Shown: positions 11,101 through 22,105 of the stretch, one piece after another
Layout of the letters: each line of letters opens with the position of its first letter
How positions within the stretch are numbered: the first letter of the stretch is position 1
Assembly (NCBI GenBank): GCA_037349315.1
Contig: JBAIAC010000027.1
Location: forward strand, 13,185,001-13,249,000
DNA from: Chelydra serpentina
Lineage: Eukaryota; Chordata; Testudines; Chelydridae
Direction: 5' to 3'
DNA length: 64,000 bases
Program-made: the position numbers and the translations under genes
Notes under the pieces: generated by a model
Databases searched by the model: none
Told to the model about the DNA's origin: nothing
The model's input: only the letters and a program-made list of their open reading frames with translations

Positions 11101-12420
11101 TGAGCCTAACCACTGGTTAAGCATTTGGGTGAGGGAAGAGGAAAATGACAAAGAGAAGCAGAAAGACCAAGCTGATTTTCATCAGAGAGTTGCAATTTAT
11201 AAAACTTGTTCTGACAGGTAAAACTGAGTCCATGAGACATGAAGGGGAGAGGACATCGCACCACATATGCCATCTATTGGTCATGACCTTTTATGGAGTA
11301 ACACGTTATTATGCACACACGTTGTCTATGCAGTTAAAAGGCCAAGTGATGCTCAAGGTACTTTTTTCCCCCCTTCGCCAAATGTTAATTTCCGCTGAGT
11401 GATTTGCAAGGACTTTACGAGGATCACAGCTTTCCATGAGAATCTCCTTCATACCGCCACTGAATTGTGAATAATACTTTTTATGACTTAAAGGGAGCCA
11501 TATGTATTATTTCTTCCGTCTCTCTCCATTTCTAAAGCTATCTGAGATGGCTGTGTGCTGTTGATGTCTCTCTCTCTTTGCTTTAAATTCTTCATGTGTC
11601 ACTCATTTTCAACATTCCATTTGGGTTAGATGTCACTCTCTGTCATGTCCCTGTTTCATAAATCTTTACCCCCTGCACTGCACAGTGCTGTTTCACTTCA
11701 AAAAGGTTTTCTGTCTCACTGAGAAGAGAAACAAGGCCATCCTCCAGACAATTTACTAGGCTTCTGCTCAGGCAAGGAGATCCCTTGCACTATTTATGTC
11801 TGCAATGTTAACTTTCGCAAATACTAGTGCAGAGCAATGTTCTTCTAAAATTTTTTGCCTGTTTCCTTTCATTGACATTTTTCATATAAAAATGTTGTTT
11901 TACTAAATATTTTTGATAAATTGGTATACGTTTTAATTGACTTATTTTGCCAATTAGCTTATTGTTTTTAAAATAAACCATTCCTAAAACCATTTTTTTA
12001 ATAATGAAAAAAAAAATCATTGTGACTAAGTCAACTGAAAAACTCATTTTAAAAAATCTTATTTTTAAAATAAACAAAAAATTCAATTAAAAATGCACTA
12101 AAAATTGCAAAACCAAAGTGATATAAAACCATTTTGTGGATTTCTATGCCCCCTTTTCAACCAGATCTTACAAACCTCAACATCTAAAGGAATTACAAAA
12201 GTCCCCGATGAGACCTATTATTTACCGCTGATGAAGCTGTGTCTCCACTGCATCTTCTGCTCTTACTACCAAGGATGGAGCGTTACTGGTGGTGAACGAT
12301 GGGTTCCATTTTTGCCAGGGCAAACCAGACCAATGTGCTTCAGCCCAGCTTCTCCGATTGATATATATTGTACTAGCCAAACCATGGTATAGACTGTCCT
12401 GTGTGTAGAACAGCTTTATC
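11101..12420. other. Unique AT-rich intronic DNA
   Basis: A very AT-rich stretch at about 11850-12110 is the most striking part. No repeat or coding signal was recognised. Confidence 0.4.
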
Positions 12421-12600
12421 ATAGAATCATAGAGTATCAGGGTTGGAAGGGACCTTAGGAGGTCATCTAGTCCAACCCCCTGCTCAAAGCAGGACCAATC
12501 CCCAATTTTTGCCCCAGATCCCTAAATGGCCCCCTCAAGGATTGAACTCACAACCCTGGGTTTAGCAGGCCAATGCTCAAACCACTGAGCTATCCCTCCC
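12421..12600 (-). repeat. tRNA-derived SINE with CR1-like tail, full length
   Basis: Read on the minus strand it starts GGGGGGAGGGATAGCTCAG, with an A box (TAGCTCAGTGG) and a B box (GTTCAATCC). The body continues through CCATTTAGGGATCTGGGGC to a tail with GGACTAGATGACCTCC and a TCTATGATTCTAT end. CTTTAT occurs on both sides (12414-12419 and 12603-12608) and may be the target duplication. This is the turtle SINE type whose 3' end resembles CR1. Confidence 0.9.
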
Positions 12601-12669
12601 CCCTTTATAACTTGCTTCTCGGAGAGTAAAACTCCATTTCATAGAAGTCAGGGAAACTATATGCTAGAC

Positions 12670-13351
12670 TGTAGCGGGGTGGATACCCGCTCATGCCCTG
12701 AGGGGCTGGAAATAGCCCTGGGAGAGGGCTGAGGCTGAAAGCTGGGCTGATTCAAAGCAGCCACGGCTGTGGCCAGTTTAATCAGGGCCCAGCTGGCCCT
12801 TATAAGAGGGCAGTGGGCCTGGAGCAGACAGTCTCTCTCTGCCTGTAAAGGGAGAAGGGCTTGGCTGCAGGGACCTGAGCAGGTACCTAGGGTGGAGCAG
12901 GGCTGGGGAAGGCCAGAGGAGCTGGGGAGCTCCGACCTGAGAAAACCCCAGGCTGTGGCCTAGGGTTAGGCCCATCTAGGTACTGGGGTTGTGGGGGCAA
13001 CCCACAGGTAGGCAGAGGCAGCAGGTCCAAACCCCCTTTGCCTGTGATGAGTGGCTTATACTGCAGTCTGCCCCAGGGCGCGGGGGCTAGCTGGTGACTG
13101 GCAGTAGCCTATGACTGAGGCGAGGTGGGGATAGTGGGTTGGGGGTTCCCCTGGGGAGGGGAGACCCAGATCTAGGGGTACTGCCAGGGGGCAGCACCCC
13201 AGTTAAAGGGGCACCGGGTCCTGGGAGGGGCACGGGGGCCAAGGCGGTCAGGCGGATCACCAGCCTGCAGAGGGCGCTCCAGAGGCTGGTGAGCTAATTC
13301 CCCGGAACAACCAGCAGGAGGCGCCGCCGGGTGAGTCCGAACCCTGTCACA
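12670..13351 (+). mobile_element. Solo LTR with 5-bp target duplication TAGAC
   Basis: This 682-bp GC-rich block starts TGTAGCGGGG and ends CCTGTCACA. It is flanked by TAGAC at 12665-12669 and again at 13352-13356. A TATA-like TATAAGAG at 12801-12808 would be the LTR promoter in plus orientation. No internal gag or pol sequence is adjacent, so recombination has left a solo LTR. A 5-bp duplication suits Ty3/gypsy or some ERV lineages. The overlapping frames at 12769-12975 are LTR sequence, not genes. Confidence 0.88.
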
Positions 13352-13356
13352 TAGAC

Positions 13357-13560
13357 CATGTCTACATTACAGACCTCTGCTGGCATAGCTACAGCACTAA
13401 TCAGTGCTCATTTAAGGGGAATTCTTGTCCTTACCAGTTTCATGGTGCTTCTCTTAACCAGGAGCGTAGCCCTAGTTAACCTTAAGGACGTAACTGGTCT
13501 TCATGGAAGTATGATTTAAGGTTCTGGTTAGCTTTAATACTCACTTAATCTCTCATTCTG
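13357..13560 (+). mobile_element. DNA-element fragment (GTCTACA type)
   Basis: It starts CATGTCTACATTACAGACC and continues GCTGGCATAGCTAC, resembling turtle MITE ends beginning with a TGTCTACA motif. The right end is not recognisable, so it may be truncated. Confidence 0.35.
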
Positions 13561-14339
13561 AAACAAACAGGGGTCCACATGTTCTCTTTTCACCACTGCT
13601 GTCTGAAGCATTTGGGACCAAATTCAAGGAGCCAGTCAAAATGGGACCATATGGAATGAGAGCATGACTAAATGGGAGGCATGCCCTCTCAGGTTTTTTT
13701 TAAGTCAGCTTGTTTCCTTTGCAAAATACGAATGCATCATCTGGAAAATAAGGGTGCAGCGCTGGGGGGAGGAAGGAGCTAGGAGGAGCTCTGCACATCA
13801 TTCTTCATAATCACCTGCCTCCCCTCCCAAAAAACATAGCTCCACTGCGGAAAATCTAGTGGAGACTCAGTTCTGCGTGACGCAGCATTAGCCCTCCCTA
13901 AGGAGACAACGCGTGCCAAAAGGCAGCAATTCAGCGGCAGCAGCAAAGTTTCTTGACTAGGAGTTTGCTGCAGTGGACCACAAAGTGGGTGTTCCTTTAT
14001 GCAGCTTCCTGAGAGCTCTGAGGTTGGGAGTTGCCTGCCAGATGAACCCTGGCCTCTGCGTCCTCTTTTGAGCCCTTCACGCTTCGGGGCTGGGAAACGT
14101 GTCGACTCCACAGCTCCAATGAAGCCGCATATTTTGGATACTAGTGTGTCTGCCCATCCATGTGATTTTGCACTGTGGGGAAGCGAGCGCATGGACATTA
14201 GCAGCTGGGTTGCATCTTCTTTGTGACACCCCGAGTGAAAACCTTAGAGACCCCTTGGCATCTTCCCCTTCCCTGGTTCAAAACTAAATAAATCATTTAC
14301 TCAAACAGATCCCTGCCGGTGGGCAAGGACAGACCAAAT
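13561..14339. other. Unique intronic DNA, nothing recognised
   Basis: The 139-residue minus-strand frame at 13779-14198 has mixed composition, no recognisable domain and a competing plus-strand frame at 13999-14226. I treat both as chance. Confidence 0.4.
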
Positions 14340-14660
14340 TCTTTGCCTCGCCAAAGTCAGTTTCTATGGCAGCGGAAACCTAACAAAGCCCGAAGTTACC
14401 TTGGCAGCCATGATTTACAGCAGCATTTAAGTGACTCTAATCAGAAGTGTGAACACTCCCCTCCTATCTGGCACAAATCGTCAGCATTCTAATTATTCAC
14501 ACATTTTGGCGAGCAGTACGGTGTTCCCCTACCAAGCGTCTAATCCCTGCAGATCAGTTAAAATAAATGAAAGAGAGAATCAAAAGGCACTTACAAATGC
14601 AACGATCATCCAAACGGGTTTGAACAGACTCCAGATTATTAGTGGTTGTAGTTGACTAGC
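14340..14660. promoter_or_regulatory. Possible conserved non-coding element
   Basis: A repeat-free block with CAGCCATGATTTACAGCAGC and CTAATTATTCACACATTTTG, moderate GC and no low-complexity DNA. It looks like a constrained enhancer, but this rests on texture alone. Confidence 0.25.
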
Positions 14661-17424
14661 ACTTAAAATAAGGCCCTCCCCTCTCCTCCACACCTCACAT
14701 CACCCTCTGTTTTTAAGGAAGTGGTCTGATATCTCGACTTCAAAGGTATAATACAGTCAAACCCTTCCCCCGTTGAACAATTTCTGCTGAAGCTTCACTC
14801 TTTGTATGTGAATTTATTAGCTGCAGCCATAAGCTACAATCCTTGAGACCTCAAAAGCTAAGCAGGGACAGCCTAGGATAGCAAACAACTAAGGAACACC
14901 TTGGTGATGCAGGAAATGGTGCTGGAAGTTCAAAAGGTTTGCCTCTTTCCCGTAGTCTGTACTGAACTAATGCCCCAGCATTAAGAAATGGGTTACCATT
15001 TTACAGATGAGAAATAACACCCAAGTCTGTTCCAAACATATGTTCATTAAAATTATTATAGTGTTTCTATTAGATGATTCCATCTTTAAGCTGCATATTA
15101 AACATCCGTGGAAGAACTGACTTTTTGCCCCATTATCCTTTCAGTCAACTTGCTTTCCACAGAGATTTTTCTGCTAGCCACTTCTCTGAATGCCACTGCA
15201 AACAGCAACGCAACCACAACATACGTTCTGGTGGCTAGGTCCTAAACCAGATCGTTAGCAGGACAGCATGCTATTTCACCGACAAGTTACGCAGCAGCAA
15301 TTCCTCTCCGACCACTGGAGTCATCCCCACCCTAGCAGTCTCTCACTCTTTCCTGTGTAAAAGTTTCTGCTCCAACTGCTACCCTTGACCCAGGAGGCAG
15401 AGTTGGGAATAAACTATAACCTCTCCTCTTCAAGTAGTTTAGCATTTAAGTCCCAAATCAGATTTTCTGCCGCCTCCTAACATTACACATACACACACAT
15501 TCTAACGCTTTTAAATTTGACTGAGATTTTTCAACCAGCTATTCATGAAAGAAAAGACTGCTTTATATTGAGTAGGGCTTCCCCCCCGCTCCCTAACTGA
15601 CTCCTACGTGCCCTGTGCAACTGTGATACTTTTGTTACCTGAATCGGCATCATACCAATAAAAACAGCACCCACACGTATCTATTTACATTAAATACTCC
15701 AACCATTTATGTGCTTCTGTGTTCCAGGGGAACATTAACGGAGTAAAAATGTTGATGTTTCACGCACGTGAAATAACACAGTGGAGGTGAGCTTTTCAAA
15801 ATGACTTTTTCTTAGGGTGTCATTGTGGAAACTGGCCAACATAATTTCCAGGTCTCTAACACCGGGGAGAAGAAATGGCGGTCATGGTAAAATACATAAA
15901 TAAATAAATGAAAACTGAAAATACTCAAATTTCATCTCTCACCAAACCATTAAAAAAAAGGAAGTTTTTCTGCTTTTTCCAGGCATGCAAACACAGTTTC
16001 TCAGATGGTGTAAATTAGTATAGCTCCACTGACTTCAACATGGCTAGGCTGATTTACAACCGCTAAGGTATAACACTCTGTGTTTGAAACCTAGTTGGGT
16101 AAGAGGGAGACGGGAAACTACCGAAAAGTGTAATATGGGTCACGTCAAATAATACGTCATTTATAATTCACTGATGGCTACAAGTCTATCTTAGAAGGGG
16201 GTTCCAAGCAAAGAAAGAAAGATGCAGAAGGAAAAAAAACCACGATAGAAACAGTGAGATGAAGTCGTGACAAACAGTGCAATTTCCTGCAAGAAGCTTA
16301 CTGAATTAAGTTTAATGTCTTTGGAATTCACTGTATTAAAGGAAGGGTTTCTTTAATCCTTGTGGGCCAGGGACTGTATGTCTTGCCATGGGAAAGGTAG
16401 ATACAGCTTCTTCAAGAACTGAGAACAGGGGTGGGTGATTAGTCAAAGTATGTCAGGTTGTAACATCTCCAGAGAAGCACTGCCCCTGGAGACGTTGCAT
16501 AAACTAGTTCAAACTGAATTCTCCAGGGACCAACAGACAAAGAAAGGATTTTTGGTTAAACAGCCTGGTAGTCCACTGACTAATGGCCTTTCTCCTGATC
16601 CAGCAAACAGAGAGGACCTCCAGTCCCCAGAGGTCCCCAATCCTTAGGGAAGGGATGGAAGGATTTTGGCCTACTGAGGCCCCATAAGACTGTGTTTGCG
16701 CTCAACAAAGGGTGTTATGAGCTTGAAAACACAGGAAAACCCCTGCATGGGGTCTGAAGGACTGATTACCTATCAGAGTTCACGTTAGGGATCTCTGGCA
16801 AGCCTATTAGCACACGTGTAGGTTCCTTTATTGTTTTTAATACGTTTTCTCTGTACTGCTTTTATCATAAGAATAAAATGTGCTTGCTTACAAAGAGCTG
16901 TGTGGTAGATGAACTGTGGCACTTACACGGTTAGTGTCTCTGAAAGAAGCCTGCTTAGGCAGTCTGCCTTTTGCTGGCGATATTACAGTGTAGGCAGGGA
17001 ACTTTCCCGTTCAGTCTCAAAACACTCTGGTCAGAAGGGAGAGAGACACATGTCACCACCCAAGAAAGCCAACGTTTGGAGAGCTGGAAAACTAGACTGG
17101 GTGTCCTTGCTGGAAGGAGAATACAGATGCAGTTGCCCTGATCTGTAACAACAGCTACTTTTCCTATTTGCATATAGTATGAATTATGTAAACAAGAGGC
17201 CCTGATCTTTTTTGTGGGTCTCTTATGGAGGCCTTTTTTGTCTGGCAGTTCTGACTAAATGGATCTGAACATGCCAAAAAAAAAAAAAAAGTGACTTCCC
17301 ACTCCAGGTTACCTTTGGAAATCAGATAGTAAAAGAATATATTCATAAATATTCAAGTATAAACCAATTGCCTGGTCATATGCTGTTAGCATCATATTTC
17401 CTTCAGTGGAAAACACACTTTTTC
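14661..17424. other. Unique intronic DNA, weak foldback near 16010-16075
   Basis: Only a fragment with TCCACTGACTTCAACATGGC near 16025 resembles the foldback family. The frames at 16435-16647 and 16909-17148 show no known domain. Confidence 0.4.
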
Positions 17425-17683
17425 CAACCAATACGTAAGAACATAAGAACAGCAATACTGGGTCAGATCAAAGTTCCATCTAGCCTAGTATCCTGTCTTC
17501 TGACAGTGGCCAATGCCAGGTGCCCCAGAGGGAATGAACAGAACAGGTAATCATCAAGTGATCCATCCCCCGTCACCCATTCCCAGCTTCTGGCAAACAG
17601 AGGCTAGGGACACCATCCCTGCCCATCCTGACTAACAGCCATTGATGGACCTATCCGCCATGAACTTATCTAGTTTTTTTTAA
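17425..17683 (-). mobile_element. CR1 LINE 3' end, minus strand
   Basis: It begins with the reversed tail AAGAACATAAGAACAGC and then carries TCTGACAGTGGCCAATGCC, CACCCATTCCCAGCTTCTGG and GGACACCATCCCTGCCCATC. This is the same 3' region as at 3280-4330, in opposite orientation. About 260 bp remain. Confidence 0.9.
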
Positions 17684-17689
17684 TTTATT

Positions 17690-17795
17690 TTTATAGAGGT
17701 CAGAGGCCGCAAGCTGCATTACAGTCCCATTGAGAGAGGTGCTGTACAGACAGCCTGCCCCAAAGATTCACAGTCCTATGCCCCCATCTTATAGG
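17690..17795 (-). repeat. MIR/L2-like tail, minus strand
   Basis: GAGAGGTGCTGTACAGACAG and CTGCCCCAAAGATTCACAG correspond to the reversed GCAGGGACTGT…TGTACAGC tail seen in the MIR copies. Confidence 0.6.
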
Positions 17796-17799
17796 TTGA

Positions 17800-18112
17800 T
17801 CTATGTTGGCAGGAACTTACATCCACATGGAGCTCCACTGAGGTCAATGGGGCTTTGCCTGGGGTAATAGGTCTAGTTGCAGGATCTGGGCTGAAACTAA
17901 GACAAGATGCAATAAGTGGGTGAAACAATTCAAAGGAGTTGGACAGGGATGATAAAGAAAAACTGGCCACAGCTACAGGTAAAACCATCTAAAATGACTA
18001 AGATTCTGTTTATTCCTAATAAGAGTCACCTCTTATTACCTTACGCAAGAGCATAGTGTTACTGACTTCAACAGGGACAGTGTGTCAGTGAAGCAAGCAC
18101 GATTTTACCCTT
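17800..18112. repeat. Two foldback-type fragments
   Basis: The first (about 17808-17892) has TCCACTGAGGTCAATGGGGC. The second (about 18018-18112) has GTTACTGACTTCAACAGGG. Both carry the central motif of the dispersed hairpin family, with decayed arms. Confidence 0.45.
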
Positions 18113-18354
18113 AATTTGTAGGGATAGTGTGTTAGAAACGAAACTAGTATTAATTTTACTTCCTGTTCAGTACAATCTCAGTTCATGAGCAGAACACATC
18201 ATTCCGAAGGTTCTAATTCTCCCCTTGACACTTACCAAAGGGGCAAATTTAAAAAGAACTTACTGTACCCTCTTTTCAGAATAACGGTTTTTTAATTACC
18301 AGTGAAATAAAGTTCTCTAAAGTAAATGCATTTTAAGATCAAACTAGGATAGCT

Positions 18355-18600
18355 TTTTAGATCTGATGCAATCATTGAACATGGTGCATTTATATGGCAC
18401 TCCAGTGTGTTGTACAGATGTTAATGAAGTAAAGCCTCACCACATGATCAGAAGGCTGGTCAGCGTTAACAGAACCAATTCACGGGTGCAACTGTAAACT
18501 CTGTAAAGAGATTAAATGTCTTGTCTGGGGTTACAAAGTCAGGAATAGAACCCTGGAGTTCCAGACTGCTCCTCTGGTCAGAACACTATGCCATTCTCTC
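18355..18600 (-). repeat. MIR-type SINE, minus strand
   Basis: TTAAATGTCTTGTCTGGGGT, then AGTCAGGAATAGAACCCTGG and GAACACTATGCCATTCTC correspond to a reversed MIR core and head. Confidence 0.65.
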
Positions 18601-18857
18601 AGGTTATGAGTGATCAACCACAAATGCAAACATGGATTTATTATTTAGATTCCTTTATTAAGTAGTTGAAGTATTGATTGAATAGGAGAAGAAAAATTCT
18701 GTTCTCCTTTGCACTCACACAGCTCCTTTACAGTCCAATAACTGAGGACAGAAAGTAGCCTTCTGAATGACACTGTTTTCTCTGTTTATAGCCTTTGGGC
18801 CAGAAGCAACAGCAGTCTCCACATATCCTTCACTATGTGGCATGGATGCGACTAAGG

Positions 18858-19655
18858 CAGTGGTTTTCAAACTTTATTTCTGGTGACCCAGTTGAAGAAA
18901 ATTGCTGATGCCTGCGACCAATGGAGCTGGGGATGAGGGATTTGGGATGCAGGACGGGGCTCTGGGTTTGGGGGAGCTCAGGCTGGGGATTGGGGTACAG
19001 GAGAGGGTCAGGGCTCTGGGGTGGGGGTGCAGGCTCTGAGGTGGGGCTGGAGATAAGGGGTTGGGGAGGACACTCAGGACTGGGGGTCAGGGCTCTGGAA
19101 GCAGGCTCTGAGGTGAGGCCGGGGATGAGGGGTTTGGAGTGCAGGAGGGGGCTCCGGGTTTGGGAGGGGCTCAGGGCAGGGGCAGGTGGTTGGGGTGTGG
19201 GCTTACCTCGGGCAGCTTCTGGTCAGCGGCACAGCGGGGGTGGGGGTTTCCTGCCTGTCCTAGCACCATGGACCGTGCTGCGCCCCGGAAGTGGCCAGCA
19301 GCAGGTCCAGCTCCTAGGCAGAGGTGCGCAAGCGGCTCCATGTGGCTCTTGCCAGCAGGCACCGCCCCACCCAGCTCCTGGCCAATGGGAGCGCGGAGCC
19401 GGTGCTCAGGGCGGGGGCAGCACGCAGAGCCCCGTGGACTCCCCGCCTAGGAGCCAGACCTGCTGCTGGCCGCGTCCGGGGAGCAGCGCGGTGTCAGAAA
19501 AGGTCGGGAGTCGGACTAGCCTGCCTTAGCTGGACAGCACGGCCAACGGGACTTTTAACAGCCCGGTCGGCAGTGCTGATCAGAGCTGCCATGACCCAGT
19601 GCCTTCCATTCCGTGACCCAGTACTGGGTCGTGACCTGCAGTTGGAAAACCACTG
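18858..19655 (+). mobile_element. hAT (Charlie-like) non-autonomous element, 798 bp
   Basis: It begins CAGTGGTTTTCAAACTTT and ends with the complement AGTTGGAAAACCACTG. Exact 8-bp duplications GACTAAGG flank it at 18850-18857 and 19656-19663. The interior is GC-rich, with a degenerate GGCTCTGGG/GGGGAT minisatellite at about 18925-19200. The 202-, 118- and 103-residue frames inside are low-complexity G/R/A/P translation of this DNA, not transposase. CAGTGGTT ends are typical of hAT-Charlie elements. Confidence 0.93.
18925..19200 (+). repeat. G-rich degenerate minisatellite inside the hAT element
   Basis: Units of roughly 30-60 bp recur with GGCTCTGGG, GGGGATGAGGG and GGTTTGGGAG variants. Confidence 0.75.
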
Positions 19656-19663
19656 GACTAAGG

Positions 19664-21029
19664 GAGTCTATAAACTATAATGGGTAATGGTTTGAATCTT
19701 CATTGGCATAAAGCAAGACACAATAAAACGTTTTTTTCCGAAGCAATAAAGTTAAATTCCATGCTTGCAAGGAGGAAGAGGAGCAGGAGGAGAGAGAGAA
19801 ATCATACTTGTGCTATTTGACTAAAAAATGCAAAAGTTATTATAATGTATTCATTAAATGCAGACTGATGTAGAGCTAGTGTCTCTGATACTACCAAGAG
19901 AGAGTTAAGCTTCCAGGACTTTCCTCTCAATGACGAACAAATAATCAGAAGAGAAAGTACGCTGAGCCCTGAAATGGGGTATACTGGTTTCACTACAGAC
20001 CAGTGTCTCCTTGTAGCACTGGATGCTTCTTATCTTGGACTATCAGCTACTGCTGGCTAGCTGTGCATTTCTGGGTGCATTTCAGTTTGAAGTGCTGGCA
20101 TTGACCTAAGCAGCCCTAAAAGGTTTAGCACCTTCCTACCTGTAAGATTGTCACTTTCCCCATGACATACTGCCCAGCAGAGGTGCTGAAGCTGGCTTCC
20201 CTTGGTACGTGTCTCATGATGGGGTACAGAGGTGATAAGAACATGGTAGAACAGCGCTCTGTTCTACCTATCTACCACTGGCAAAAGTACTTAGGGAATT
20301 TACAATGGTGGTGTAAGTAAAAGCAACCTTTAGGCTGCTCTAACAGTAGATGGGGCTAGGAATCAGGGAGTTGTAAAAGAAAAAAGAGAAAAGAGAGAGA
20401 GAGAGAGAGAACTGAGCTTCTTGGCAATACGCAAGTGTCTGAAACTGTGGACACTCACTATTCCATGCAGTCCCTACTACTGTGACAAATCCCATGAACT
20501 TCAACAGGATTATTTATGGTAGTATGCACTATGCCCGGTGGTAATGCAAGGATCAGGCTCAAACTGTAAAGATCTACCAGACCAATTTTTCTTTTGTTTT
20601 GTTTCTCTCTTTCTTCCTTCCTTCCTTTCCCCCCACCCCCTCCAGAAACCAAGGGGAATTTGAGAGATGTCACTTGCAGATTGCAAAACTCAAACCAGTG
20701 CACTACACACATCTCTATATTTGCAGAGCGGGTTTTGATTCCAAGATCCTGTCAGAGAGATTTATTCAATGATCTCCTCTAATCTCTTTGGAGATAATTA
20801 TGCTTCAATGTCTCCCTGAACTTTGTGTGTTGCGAGGGCAACTCTGCAGCCACAGAGGCACCGCAAGACTCTCACACTAATAGAAGCTCCCCCTGGGGGT
20901 ACAAGAGACTGTCAGCACTGGGCGCCCCCCCCCCATACCACATAGGAGGTAGCTAACTGATCTGTGTTAAACCAATGGACGTGATCCCAAAGCAAGCTGC
21001 ACGTTGTCATATTATAAAGTTTTAAAACG
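19664..21029. other. Unique intronic DNA with a GA microsatellite
   Basis: A (GA)n run lies at about 20393-20411, and a pyrimidine-rich stretch (CTTCCTTCC) follows near 20608-20640. Nothing else was recognised. Confidence 0.4.
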
Positions 21030-21690
21030 CCACTGCCTTTTAGTCTATGGAAGATGCCTGCCTGCCTATTTTTTTTGGTTTTGTTTTAACTTAGCAAATG
21101 CTATGGTGCACACTCATTTTCAATTTTAATAGCTAAATATATGCATGCAGAAAGCATCCTAATTACTGCTTTCCTGGCAGACACAGCCATTTCCTTGGGT
21201 TTTTATTGCCATTAGTTTTCCTCACCGATTTATCCTTAGCTACTCTTTTTGCATCTTCCTTGCCTCCCCTGAGCCCTTTCCTCCTCGCTTCTCAAGACTT
21301 GTCAGCACGCCTCCAATCCCCAGGAGAGATGGAAGGCCTTGTAAAACCCACTGCGCAAACAAGCATTCCTGTTCATTTATAACATTTAGCATGCGCACTT
21401 CCACACTCATCAAAACCAAGCCTGAGCTCGCTAAGTCATTTCCCTCTCCCAATTACAAATTAGTCCATTAGGCTGTCTGCAGTAGGCCCTCTGCTGCATC
21501 TTGGTAATGGCTTCTGAGATTTCCATCATAATCGTAATGGCTCCCTGCGCAGCCATGAGGGCAGATGGAGGCCGCTCGTGGGTAATGAGGTATCACACTA
21601 CCAAAGGGCACAGCTCTGGGCTCATTATTTAGTCTTGGCTGTTTTGTGAAAACAACAACAAAGGTAAAAGGCTGAAGGGAACACTTTAGC
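21030..21690. promoter_or_regulatory. Possible conserved non-coding element cluster
   Basis: Two repeat-free blocks (about 21090-21240 and 21440-21690) contain ATGCATGCAGAAAGCATCC, CATAATCGTAATGG and other homeodomain/POU-like words. The window's unique DNA is otherwise more degraded. The regulatory role is inferred. Confidence 0.3.
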
Positions 21691-21879
21691 ATATTAAATT
21701 AACACTTCTTGAAATTTCTCTCTGTAAACATGCCATATTTTTTCTTTATGAAACATCCCCTGTGTCTGTGTGCCACATACGGGTTGGGGGAGGAGGCAGG
21801 GGACTAAAGATATTGCACTGGCATATTCCACAATACACTTGAGAACCCCTCGTATGGTGAGATATTGGGGGAAACGAAG

Positions 21880-22105
21880 ACTAGGATTTTCAAAAGGGCC
21901 CAGCATCCACAATCGGGCCAGATTTTCAAGAGCTCGGCATGTTGGGCTCTTTGGAAAAACTGGTCATAACAGTCATCCTGGGAGCTGCCGAGTGCAGAAT
22001 ACTTGTGAAACATCTAATCTTTTATTTAGGTGCCTAAATGGAAGCTGAGCTCTTTGGAAAATCTGGCCCCAATTCTGGGTGCAGAACACTTGAAAACCTG
22101 GCCCC
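21880..22105. repeat. Foldback repeat of the GATTTTCAAAA type
   Basis: GATTTTCAAAAGGGCCCAGC and GCCAGATTTTCAAGAGCTCG on the left face CTCTTTGGAAAATCTGGCCC and CTTGAAAACCTGGCCCC on the right, so the arms are complementary. Similar units occur at 37620, 41316, 48325 and 53145. Confidence 0.6.

Noticed and set aside
13779..14198. 139-residue minus-strand frame
   Set aside because: No recognisable domain, no splice-like flanks and a competing plus frame.
18921..19529. 202-residue plus-strand open frame
   Set aside because: It lies wholly inside a hAT element with exact target duplications. It is Gly/Arg/Trp-rich translation of a minisatellite, with other frames also open.
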